DNA from: Bacteroidaceae bacterium
Lineage (GTDB): Bacteria > Bacteroidota > Bacteroidia > Bacteroidales > Bacteroidaceae
Assembly: GCA_024401305.1 (NCBI GenBank)
Contig: JAKSLI010000021.1
Location: 1-48,386 of the forward strand
Direction of reading: 5' to 3'
Length of the DNA: 48,386 bases
The notes under the pieces are model-generated. The model was not told the DNA's origin. It was given only the letters and a program-made list of their open reading frames with translations, and did not search any database. The position numbers and the translations under genes were made by a program. Below are positions 1 to 7,475 of the stretch, piece by piece. Every line of letters starts with the position of its first letter. Position 1 is the first letter of the stretch.

Positions 1-79
1 ATGCGAGGAAGAAGTGGTCACCGCATCCAGGACACCAACGTGGCTGTCCTTTCTTGAAATCATTTGCTGTATATGCCAT
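1..79 (-). CDS. korB: 2-oxoacid:ferredoxin oxidoreductase beta subunit, N-terminus (cut by window edge)
   Basis: Reading the minus strand from the ATG at 77-79 gives 26 residues beginning MAYTANDFKKG and reaching WCPGCGDH. The CxxC-containing WCPGCG segment is the start of the thiamine-pyrophosphate-binding beta subunit of 2-oxoglutarate and related 2-oxoacid:ferredoxin oxidoreductases. The gene lies 19 nt after the stop of the fused alpha/gamma subunit, so the two should be one transcript and form one enzyme. Only the N-terminus is inside the window; the rest lies before base 1. Confidence 0.85.
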   Translation of the reverse strand, partial: MAYTANDFKKGQPRWCPGCGDHFFLA

Positions 80-98
80 TTTTGTGTGTCCTTTCTAT

Positions 99-1934
99 TT
101 ATTTGTTAATCAATTCTGTGAAATAAGAGACGAGTTCTTCTACTACGAATGGCTGGCCCTTAACTTCGTTGTACTGTGCTGGAACGAAGCCGTCGATCTT
201 CATGCGGAGGAAGCCTGCGAGCTGACCCATGTTCTGCTCTGCTACGACAACCTTTGGATATTTCTTGAGAACCTCGGCTGTGTTCTTAGGAAGTGGATTG
301 ATGAACTTGAAGTGAGCCTGTGCAACCTTCTTGCCTGCGGCACGCATCTCGTCCATTGCTGCGTGGAGATGACCATAAGTACCGCCGAAGCCTACGATGA
401 GGAGCTCTGCGTCGTCAACATCACCTTCAACAACGAGATCTGGCACCTCGATATTGTCAATCTTCTGCTGACGGAGACGAGTCATGAGGTCGTGGTTCTC
501 TGGGTTAGTTGAGATAGCACCAGTCTTGTTGTCCTTCTCAAGACCACCAAGGATGTGAGTGAAACCTTCACGACCAGGAACTGCCCAATAGCGAACGCCC
601 TTCTCGTTGCGGTTGTAAGGAGCCCAAGTGCCCTTCATTTCCTCTGGTACGTAAGGAGGATTGATAGCAGGATATTCCTCGAGGTTAGGGAGCTTGAATG
701 CACCAGAACCATTTGCTACGTATGCGTCTGTGAGGAGAACAACTGGAGTCATGTACTCGAGTGCCATCTTTGAAGCCTCGTAAGCAGCGTCGAAGCAGTC
801 AACTGGTGAAGTGGCTGCCATAACAGGCATTGGAGATTCACCGTTACGTCCGAAGAGAACCTGGAGAAGGTCTGTCTGCTCTGACTTTGTAGGAAGACCT
901 GTAGCAGGGCCACCACGCTGAACGTCAAGAACAACGAGTGGAAGTTCCATGATAACAGCGAGGTTCATTGCCTCTGACTTCAAGCAGATACCAGGACCTG
1001 ATGTAGAAGTTACGGCGAGAGCACCTGCGAAAGAAGCGCCGAGAGAAGAAGCGCAACCTGCGATTTCGTCTTCACACTGAACAGTTGTCACGCCGAGTGA
1101 CTTATGCTTAGAGAGTTCGTGGAGAACGTCTGTTGCAGGAGTGATAGGATAAGAACCGAGGTAAAGCTTCAAGCCAGCCTTCTCTGCAGCAGCGATAAGA
1201 CCGTAAGCAGTAGCCTTGTTACCAGTGATGTCCATGTAGCGTCCTGGCACCTTGTTCTTAGTCTCGATGCGGTAAGTATTTGGTACAGAAGCGTGTACAT
1301 TGTGACCGTAGTCGAAACCAGCCTGAACAACCTTGATATTGTTCTCAGCGATAGCAGGCTTCTTAGCGAACTTCTCACGGAGGAAGTTGTTCACGAGTTC
1401 AAGGTCACGGTTGAAGAGCCAGCAAACGAGTCCGAGAGCGAACATGTTACGACACTTCATGATAGCCTTGTTGTCCATGCCAGACTCAGCGAGGCAATCC
1501 TTTACCATCTGAGTGAGAGGACACTGGATAACGCAATCAGGGTCGATGTTCATCTCGCCGAGGTAATCCTCAGTCTTGAACTCAGCCTTCTGGAGATCCT
1601 TTGGACCGAAAGAGTCTGTATCGATGATGATGGTAGCACCCTTCTTGGCATACTTATACTGAGTCTTGAGCGCAGCAGCGTTCATTGCAACGAGTACATC
1701 GCACTTGTCGCCAGGAGTATAAACAGCGCCGGCACCAATGTGAACCTGGAAGCCAGACACACCTGTAAGAGAACCCTGCGGAGCTCGGATGTCAGCTGGA
1801 TAGTCAGGGAAAGTAGAAATACCGTTACCGATAGTGGCAGAAACGGTAGAGAAGATGTTTCCGGCGAGCTGCATACCGTCGCCAGAGTCACCAGAGAAGC
1901 GTACTACAACGCTGTCGAGTTCTTTGATTTCCAT
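99..1934 (-). CDS. korA: 2-oxoacid:ferredoxin oxidoreductase, fused gamma-alpha subunit
   Basis: 611 residues. The N-terminal ~190 residues look like the gamma domain of the pyruvate/2-oxoacid:ferredoxin oxidoreductase family (VVRFSGDSGDGMQLAGN near the start). The remainder is the alpha subunit (YLGSYPITPATDVLHELSKH and a conserved GPGICLKSEAMNLAV stretch). The family makes acyl-CoA and reduced ferredoxin from a 2-oxoacid and CoA in the cytoplasm; 2-oxoglutarate is the likeliest substrate because gamma-alpha fusion next to korB is the usual Bacteroidetes KorAB arrangement, but 2-oxoisovalerate cannot be excluded. The start at 1934 is the first ATG, about 90 nt downstream of a promoter-like site. 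Confidence 0.9.
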   Translation of the reverse strand: MEIKELDSVVVRFSGDSGDGMQLAGNIFSTVSATIGNGISTFPDYPADIRAPQGSLTGVSGFQVHIGAGAVYTPGDKCDVLVAMNAAALKTQYKYAKKGATIIIDTDSFGPKDLQKAEFKTEDYLGEMNIDPDCVIQCPLTQMVKDCLAESGMDNKAIMKCRNMFALGLVCWLFNRDLELVNNFLREKFAKKPAIAENNIKVVQAGFDYGHNVHASVPNTYRIETKNKVPGRYMDITGNKATAYGLIAAAEKAGLKLYLGSYPITPATDVLHELSKHKSLGVTTVQCEDEIAGCASSLGASFAGALAVTSTSGPGICLKSEAMNLAVIMELPLVVLDVQRGGPATGLPTKSEQTDLLQVLFGRNGESPMPVMAATSPVDCFDAAYEASKMALEYMTPVVLLTDAYVANGSGAFKLPNLEEYPAINPPYVPEEMKGTWAPYNRNEKGVRYWAVPGREGFTHILGGLEKDNKTGAISTNPENHDLMTRLRQQKIDNIEVPDLVVEGDVDDAELLIVGFGGTYGHLHAAMDEMRAAGKKVAQAHFKFINPLPKNTAEVLKKYPKVVVAEQNMGQLAGFLRMKIDGFVPAQYNEVKGQPFVVEELVSYFTELINK

Positions 1935-1968
1935 ATATTTACGTATTTGTGTTAGTTTTGCTGTTAAA

Positions 1969-1993
1969 TAGACCGAAGTTACACTTCGGGAAC
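1969..1993. repeat. REP-like hairpin repeat upstream of korA
   Basis: The segment GACCGAAGTTACACTTCGGG folds as a short hairpin (CCGAAGT against ACTTCGG) followed by GAAC. A near-copy in the other orientation sits at 26129-26163, and the trailing GGGAAC matches the hairpin family at 21725-21819. It lies in the 5' leader region of korA. Confidence 0.6.
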
Positions 1994-2026
1994 TGCAGCC
2001 GATTGGCTATTACCTGAAAGACACCG

Positions 2027-2061
2027 CAAAGGTAAGCATTTTGCGCGAAAAACATTACAAA
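2027..2061 (-). promoter_or_regulatory. promoter candidate for korA-korB
   Basis: On the minus strand a TACCTTTG box (2034 to 2027) matches the Bacteroidetes -7 consensus TAnnTTTG. A TTTG lies 23 nt upstream (2061-2058), a little further than the usual 19-21 nt. The gap between this site and the cdaA stop (2035-2173) otherwise holds AT-rich sequence with nothing else I recognise. Confidence 0.5.
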
Positions 2062-2173
2062 GTGTAAGCAAAAACCTTTGTTTGCGTACACAAATTATGA
2101 GTTATATCATTTCTAAGGTTACAAAATGTAAGAAAAGAGCATGATTTTGGGCACTTCTGCTTACAATTTCGTA

Positions 2174-2956
2174 CTACTTGGTAAGCAACTGTTCCAACTG
2201 TTCTGCCGTAAGTCTAAGATGGAACCTGCCACCTTCAGCCACTGCTATTCGTCCCGTCTGCTCAGAGACCACGATAGCCAATGCGTCAGTCTCTTGCGAC
2301 ACACCCATAGCAGCTCGATGTCGAAGACCAAGTTCCTTCGGGATATCGTAGTCGTGGCTTACAGGCAGAATACAACCTGCCGCCTTTATACGACCGTTGG
2401 AAATGATCATCGCACCATCATGAAGAGGAGAGTTCTTGAAGAATATATTCTCTATCAATCGCTGGGTAATCTTAGCATCAATGACATCGCCCGACTGCAT
2501 GATGTCGTCGAGTCTCTGCTCCTTCTCAATGACAATCAAGGCACCTACCTCATGACGTGCCATGCTCATGCAAGCAAGGACTACAGGCATCAGTTCCTCC
2601 TTGTTCTTTCCAGTCTCTTCCTGCTGGTCTGTATGGAACGACGAAATGAATCGCTTCACGCTCTGGTTTGTGCCGAGGGTATAGAAGAAACGGCGAATTT
2701 CCTCTTGGAAGATAACGATCAGTGCTATGATTCCCGCGCCATACAATTCGCTGATGATGCCACCAAGCAATCGCATGTTAAACACATGGCACACAAGGAA
2801 ATACAACAGCAGGAATATCACAATGCCGACAAACACATACAGCGACCTAGAGCGACGCAGTACGCGATAGAGATAGAATAGCAGCAAGGAAACCGCTAGA
2901 ATATCGAAGAAATCCTTTATGTCAAAACCTATTATGTCGAGCACAGGAAAAAACAA
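2174..2956 (-). CDS. cdaA: membrane diadenylate cyclase (c-di-AMP synthase, CdaA type)
   Basis: 260 residues. Three hydrophobic helices (about 18-32, 40-57, 66-84) precede a DAC domain with the catalytic DGA motif at 180-182 and RHR at 212-214, the hallmarks of enzymes joining two ATP into c-di-AMP. Domain order and length fit CdaA (also called DacA) rather than DisA. It follows folP by 5 nt. A TAA codon sits immediately before the TTG at 2956 in this frame, so translation must begin at that TTG or at the GTG four codons later; no ATG is available. The short spacing suggests coupling to folP translation. c-di-AMP usually controls potassium and osmotic balance. Confidence 0.92.
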   Translation of the reverse strand: MFFPVLDIIGFDIKDFFDILAVSLLLFYLYRVLRRSRSLYVFVGIVIFLLLYFLVCHVFNMRLLGGIISELYGAGIIALIVIFQEEIRRFFYTLGTNQSVKRFISSFHTDQQEETGKNKEELMPVVLACMSMARHEVGALIVIEKEQRLDDIMQSGDVIDAKITQRLIENIFFKNSPLHDGAMIISNGRIKAAGCILPVSHDYDIPKELGLRHRAAMGVSQETDALAIVVSEQTGRIAVAEGGRFHLRLTAEQLEQLLTK

Positions 2957-2961
2957 TTATA

Positions 2962-3750
2962 TTAATTATGGAGACTTTCCACCAGGCGGACAGCTTCCTT
3001 TGCCGCCTTCACATCATGGACACGCAGAATGTCGGCAGCGCCCTTCATGAGTGCTATCGTGTTAAGGACTGTCGTGCCATTGAGCGACTCATTTGGAGTT
3101 ATGCCAAGAGTCTTGAAAATCATCGACTTACGAGAGACGCCAACGAGAATCGGCAGATTGAACTCACGAAGGAAATCAATGTCGTTCATCACTTCAAAGT
3201 TCTGCTGAAGTGTCTTTCCGAAGCCGAAACCAGGGTCGAGAATGATGTCTTTCGCACCAAGGTCACGAAGCTGCTGTACCTTTTCTGCGAAGCCCAATGC
3301 CATCTCGCGGATGTTTGGTTTCACAGACATTAATATATAAGGGACACCGAGTTCCGCTACGGCAGGAAACATATCGGGATCCTCACCTTCAGAGACATCA
3401 TTTATTATCATGTCGCCAAACTCCTTGACACACATCCTTGCCACGCTTGCTCGGAAAGTGTCAACGGAAAGCGGTACATCAGGAACGGCTTCCTTTATGA
3501 TAGGTAGTGCAAAGCGCAGACGCTCCATCTCTTCCGCCTCAGAGGCAAAGACGCATCCGGGACGAGTAGAGCAAGCACCCACATCAATCATGTCGCCACC
3601 TTCCGCAACAATCTCCAAGGCACGCTGACGCACTTCCTCTTCCGTCTGCTTTCGCGAGCCGGAAAAGAAAGAGTCGGGCGTACAGTTGAGAATGCCCATT
3701 ACAAGGCATTCTCCTGAAAGATTATCTGTGATGAAATTCGATAAAGTCAT
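2962..3750 (-). CDS. folP: dihydropteroate synthase
   Basis: 262 residues, normal for the family. The N-terminal MGILNCTPDSFFSGSR and the DVGACSTRPG segments are the pterin and pyrophosphate binding loops. DPGFGFGK and GVSRKSMI further on are also conserved in dihydropteroate synthase, the sulfonamide target that joins pterin pyrophosphate to p-aminobenzoate. It overlaps the upstream protease gene by one base (TAATG) and is followed closely by cdaA, the usual folP-cdaA pairing in Bacteroidetes. folC, a later folate-pathway step, starts divergently at 6077. Confidence 0.95.
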   Translation of the reverse strand: MTLSNFITDNLSGECLVMGILNCTPDSFFSGSRKQTEEEVRQRALEIVAEGGDMIDVGACSTRPGCVFASEAEEMERLRFALPIIKEAVPDVPLSVDTFRASVARMCVKEFGDMIINDVSEGEDPDMFPAVAELGVPYILMSVKPNIREMALGFAEKVQQLRDLGAKDIILDPGFGFGKTLQQNFEVMNDIDFLREFNLPILVGVSRKSMIFKTLGITPNESLNGTTVLNTIALMKGAADILRVHDVKAAKEAVRLVESLHN

Positions 3751-5930
3751 TACTTGGTAAAATACTTCTTGCCGTTCTTTATCACGATGCCGCGATAGTC
3801 ACCGCCAACCTTCTGACCATTAAGGTTATACATGCCAGAAGCGTTCAAGAAAGGATTCTCCGCTGAAACTGCGCTGATGGCATCTGGTCCGTCTTCATAC
3901 TTGGTGATGGTCACCTCGTCAAGGAAGAAGCGACCCTTTGAAGGAGAACGGAAACGGATGCTTGTCGTATTGCCAACGGTCATCTTTGTCTCACAGTCAT
4001 TCCAGATGCCTGCCGTGAGGTCGAATGAGCTCTGTGCGAAGACAGTAGAAGTGTTGTTTGGATCGGAAAGCGAAATCTTTGGCACCTCAGTACCGTAACG
4101 ACCAGCCTTGAACGTCAACTTGTAGTCGCCTGGTTCAAGAGTGATGGCACTGGTTGTGGCAATACCAGCCTGAGTGTTTGAGCCGACGATCATGCAATTG
4201 CGAGCGCCCTTGCCGAGTGGTGCTATCCATTCGTTGTCAGGATTGAGGTCGGCGAGTGTGATGTTTGACCAATAACCGTCATTTCCACCTGTACCACCAC
4301 ACTTGTTGAACGATTCATAATAGAAAACACCTTCCGGTATCTCATGCGGTCCAACCGCTTCTGTTCGGTAAGAAACAGAGCCGTCGGCATTGAGTTTAAT
4401 GTCACAAATTCTCATCGGACATATTTTGTATCCTGCATCATCGCCTGTGTACCATTCCAATTCCACATAGTTTGTGGTCTTGTAAGGGAAGAGGTCACCC
4501 CTGATCTGTGAAGTTGTCGCACAAACATAGCTGCCATCAGCTGGGATGTAAGTGTAGCGAGAGCGCTTGTTAATGCCTGGATATTCCTTGCAGTTCACGC
4601 TGTTGTTTGCCCATACATTAGCATCATAGTCAATATGGAGCACGCGCAAGCCCTGTGCTTTATAGAAGCCAGCTCCCCAGCTTTTGTTCTGGATAGGTTC
4701 AAAGGCGTAGAACTCGTTCTTGTTGTACGGATTTGTCATGATATACACATCGCCGCCGTCCTTGTCAGTTATAGGACGAAGGTTATTGTACTCCATGCCA
4801 GCCTCGAGTTCCTTAGGAGTGATCCAGCCGGCTGTCATCTTCTCGAAGATAGAGAAAGGTGCAGGAAGGAAGGAATCGCCGTTGTAGCTTCCAGAATCGA
4901 GCAAGTCCCACCAGTCCATAGCCGTCAAGCCACAGCCATCGCTATGATTGCTGCATACATCATAGAGGTCAGGATAACCAAGGCAATGCGCAAATTCATG
5001 GCAGAAAGTTCCGATACCGCTGTCAAGGTCACCTTCGCCAAAGTTCCAGTTTATCTCGTTTGCACAAGCGTAAGTATTGAATTTCTTGCCGCCCGCTGTC
5101 AGTGAGCTATAATAGCCCAATGATGACTCGTGAGGCCAGATGAGCGTGTGGTCATCAGTCTTCGTAGCCTGTCCATAACCAGCGTAAAGGATGAACACCA
5201 TGTCGATTTCGTTGTCATTATCCCAGTCATACTGGAACCAATTGAGCGTAGCCTCTGCCTTAAGCTCGTTGACAGCCGTACGAATCAATTCAGGAACCCT
5301 GTTGCGTTCCGTTCTTCCCTTGTCGTCTGTCTTATAGTAATAGTCGTGATTCTGTGGCATTGTGACTACTCGTGAGACATCAAAATCCACAGTGAACTTA
5401 TCGTTCGACTGGTCGAAGAAGTACTGCTTTACGCTCTTTCCATAACCTTTTGCCGCAATCTCAGGATAGTTCTCACCACCCTGGTTAAGAACCTTCTTGT
5501 AGAAATCAGGCGTATGTTCTGGTTGGAATGCCAAATCAGGGAACTGCACAAGAATAACAAGTCCCTTCTTCACGCCTTCAAGCTGCTTGAAGCCCGGAAG
5601 TTTCTTCTTGCCGTTTGAGACAGCGCCAAACTTGTTGCCGAAATACTTCTCGAAGCGCTCTGCTCGTAGTGCGTTTGCCTCTGCTCGCTGCATCTCTGCT
5701 TCCTCAGCATACTTGCTGACATCAGTCTTCACATAGGCATCATTTATCTTGACATAGGCATCGCCTGCTGCACTGCGGAAATAATGGAAATATTCATCAC
5801 CTACGGTTTCCACTCTAACCTTGCTTCCGTCGGCGAGAGTAATGGTTCTCCACTGGCCGCGTTGTACAGGTACGGCCATGGCAAAAACTGCCACGAGGGC
5901 AAATAAATGTGTAAAGAAAAGCTTTTTCAT
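3750..5930 (-). CDS. secreted M6-family zinc metalloprotease
   Basis: 726 residues from ATG 5930, where a clear signal peptide begins (MKKLFFTHLFALVAVFAMAV). A longer reading upstream to 6056 adds 42 residues with no signal character and runs through the promoter, so I reject it. The zinc site HEFAH (about residues 311-315) followed by GYPDLYD is typical of the M6 (immune inhibitor A-like) family. A beta-rich region follows. The last ~30 residues (YNLNGQKV...RGIVIKNGKK) are a C-terminal tail shared with two other secreted proteins here, probably a type IX secretion signal. The stop overlaps folP (TAATG). The promoter puts the transcript start close to the ATG. Confidence 0.88.
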   Translation of the reverse strand: MKKLFFTHLFALVAVFAMAVPVQRGQWRTITLADGSKVRVETVGDEYFHYFRSAAGDAYVKINDAYVKTDVSKYAEEAEMQRAEANALRAERFEKYFGNKFGAVSNGKKKLPGFKQLEGVKKGLVILVQFPDLAFQPEHTPDFYKKVLNQGGENYPEIAAKGYGKSVKQYFFDQSNDKFTVDFDVSRVVTMPQNHDYYYKTDDKGRTERNRVPELIRTAVNELKAEATLNWFQYDWDNDNEIDMVFILYAGYGQATKTDDHTLIWPHESSLGYYSSLTAGGKKFNTYACANEINWNFGEGDLDSGIGTFCHEFAHCLGYPDLYDVCSNHSDGCGLTAMDWWDLLDSGSYNGDSFLPAPFSIFEKMTAGWITPKELEAGMEYNNLRPITDKDGGDVYIMTNPYNKNEFYAFEPIQNKSWGAGFYKAQGLRVLHIDYDANVWANNSVNCKEYPGINKRSRYTYIPADGSYVCATTSQIRGDLFPYKTTNYVELEWYTGDDAGYKICPMRICDIKLNADGSVSYRTEAVGPHEIPEGVFYYESFNKCGGTGGNDGYWSNITLADLNPDNEWIAPLGKGARNCMIVGSNTQAGIATTSAITLEPGDYKLTFKAGRYGTEVPKISLSDPNNTSTVFAQSSFDLTAGIWNDCETKMTVGNTTSIRFRSPSKGRFFLDEVTITKYEDGPDAISAVSAENPFLNASGMYNLNGQKVGGDYRGIVIKNGKKYFTK

Positions 5931-5935
5931 GGGTG

Positions 5936-5966
5936 CAAAGTTAAAATTTTCTTTGCTATTGTCAAA
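5936..5966 (-). promoter_or_regulatory. consensus promoter of the M6 protease operon
   Basis: On the minus strand TTTG (5966-5963), 19 nt, then TAACTTTG (5943-5936) match the Bacteroidetes consensus exactly. The -7 box ends only 5 nt before the ATG at 5930, so the mRNA is predicted to be leaderless or nearly so. Confidence 0.8.
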
Positions 5967-5993
5967 ATAAAATATGCAAAAGTTAAGATTGTC

Positions 5994-6024
5994 TTTGTAA
6001 ATACGGAGCAAATTGTTACCTTTG
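5994..6024 (+). promoter_or_regulatory. consensus promoter of folC
   Basis: TTTG at 5994-5997, 19 nt, then TACCTTTG at 6017-6024. It is back-to-back with the protease promoter and gives a leader of about 45 nt before the folC ATG at 6077. Confidence 0.8.
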
Positions 6025-6076
6025 CACAGCAAAAAGGCGCTTACAAAGTGGCACAAAAACGCAATAGACTTTCATA

Positions 6077-7360
6077 ATGAACTACGAAGAAACCATAGAT
6101 TACCTCTATAATTCGGCTCCGATGTTTCACAAAATAGGCTCTGCCGCCTACAAGGAAGGATTGGAGAACACATACGCCCTCGACGAGCATTTCGGCTTTC
6201 CCCATAGCAATTACCTCACCATCCATGTGGGCGGTACGAACGGAAAGGGCAGCTGTTCGTCGATGATTGCATCTTACCTCCAGACGCTCGGGTATAGGGT
6301 TGGACTCTACACATCGCCCCATCTCTTTGATTTTCGCGAGAGAATACGCGTCAACGGCGAGATGATTCCTGAGCAGGAGGTGGTGGATTTCGTGGAAAAC
6401 CATCGCAGTTTCTTCGAGCCTCTCCAGCCTAGTTTCTTCGAACTCACCACGGCTCTCGCCTTCAAGTATTTCGAGAAAGCAGGTGTTGACATCGCAGTCG
6501 TTGAGGTTGGATTAGGCGGAAAACTCGATTGCACGAACATCATCCACCCTATCCTATCCGTTATAACGAACATCAGCCTTGACCACACGGCTCTCCTTGG
6601 CAAGAGTTTGTCGCAGATTGCCATGCAGAAATCGGGCATCATAAAGCGACATACACCTGTTGTCATCGGCGAGACATTGCCTGACACACAACCTGTCTTC
6701 GCAGCCGTTGCATCGCAGTTTGAAGCCGACATCTACTATGCCGAGCAGGAAACATCCATGGGTGAGGTGAAGGACTATTTCGACATCTGCGAACTCCAGG
6801 GCAACTACCAGAAGCTGAACCTCCGAACGGTGCTTACTGCCGTCAAGCTATTCGATGAAATAGGCCTACGCACAGACCTCGAGAAGTTCAAGCTCTCGCT
6901 TCAGAACATATCCCGAAACACAGGACTTATGGGCAGATGGCAGACAGCCGCTGAGCATCCGAAGACCATAATAGATACAGGTCACAACGAGGCAGGATGG
7001 CAGTTCGTTTCAAGGATGCTTGCACAGACGCAGAAGGAATGTCACGAACAGGGCGGAAAGCTCCGTATCATCTTCGGAATGGTTGACGACAAGGACGTTG
7101 ATTCCGTTATGCAGATGCTCCCTAAAGACGCCGTCTATTACTTCACCCAGGCACAGTCCCACCGCGCCATTCCCTATAATATAATAAAGGAAAAGGGCGA
7201 ACATCTCGGACTTTCCGGCACCTCCTACCCCACCGCCGATGCAGCCTATTCAGCGGCAAAACAAGACAGCTCCGACAGCGATGTGATATTCATCGGCGGA
7301 AGCAACTATATCATCGGGGATTTGAAGGAATTCGCAGCCGGCTGCGAGGCTAAAGGCTAA
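6077..7360 (+). CDS. folC: bifunctional folylpolyglutamate synthase / dihydrofolate synthase
   Basis: 427 residues, normal length. The Mur-ligase P-loop is visible as HVGGTNGKGSCSSMIASYL near residue 55, followed by GLYTSPHLFDFRERIRVNG and EVGLGGKLDCTN, all typical of FolC. The enzyme adds glutamate to dihydropteroate and folates with ATP in the cytoplasm. It is divergent from the folP operon. Its last codons and its stop (TAA 7358-7360) are made of a GGCTAAA microrepeat, so the C-terminus (EAKG) is set by the repeat rather than by conserved sequence. Confidence 0.95.
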   Translation: MNYEETIDYLYNSAPMFHKIGSAAYKEGLENTYALDEHFGFPHSNYLTIHVGGTNGKGSCSSMIASYLQTLGYRVGLYTSPHLFDFRERIRVNGEMIPEQEVVDFVENHRSFFEPLQPSFFELTTALAFKYFEKAGVDIAVVEVGLGGKLDCTNIIHPILSVITNISLDHTALLGKSLSQIAMQKSGIIKRHTPVVIGETLPDTQPVFAAVASQFEADIYYAEQETSMGEVKDYFDICELQGNYQKLNLRTVLTAVKLFDEIGLRTDLEKFKLSLQNISRNTGLMGRWQTAAEHPKTIIDTGHNEAGWQFVSRMLAQTQKECHEQGGKLRIIFGMVDDKDVDSVMQMLPKDAVYYFTQAQSHRAIPYNIIKEKGEHLGLSGTSYPTADAAYSAAKQDSSDSDVIFIGGSNYIIGDLKEFAAGCEAKG

Positions 7361-7378
7361 AGGCTAAAAGCTAAAGGC
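7348..7378. repeat. heptamer array (GGCTAAA type) at the folC stop
   Basis: Four consecutive 7-bp units, three GGCTAAA and one AGCTAAA, followed by a partial unit. Every unit contains TAA on the plus strand; the folC stop codon is one of them. The rest of the spacer to 7475 is AT-rich and carries no feature I recognise. Confidence 0.85.
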
Positions 7379-7475
7379 AGCCATCCGGAAGGATTCGCTG
7401 CCAAGTTTGGCTGCGAAACTAATGGCTAAAAAAATACCACAACGGTATAATTACTTAATTATTAATTTCAAATCA

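Noticed and set aside
1104-1955. 283-codon plus-strand frame across korA
   Set aside because: Antisense shadow; korA has complete family motifs on the other strand.
5931-6056. 42-residue N-terminal extension of the M6 protease
   Set aside because: It crosses a perfect promoter and precedes a typical signal peptide at 5930.
7361-7475. Cobalamin riboswitch before the BtuB-like receptor
   Set aside because: The spacer is 115 bp and lacks the conserved B12-box; a full riboswitch does not fit.
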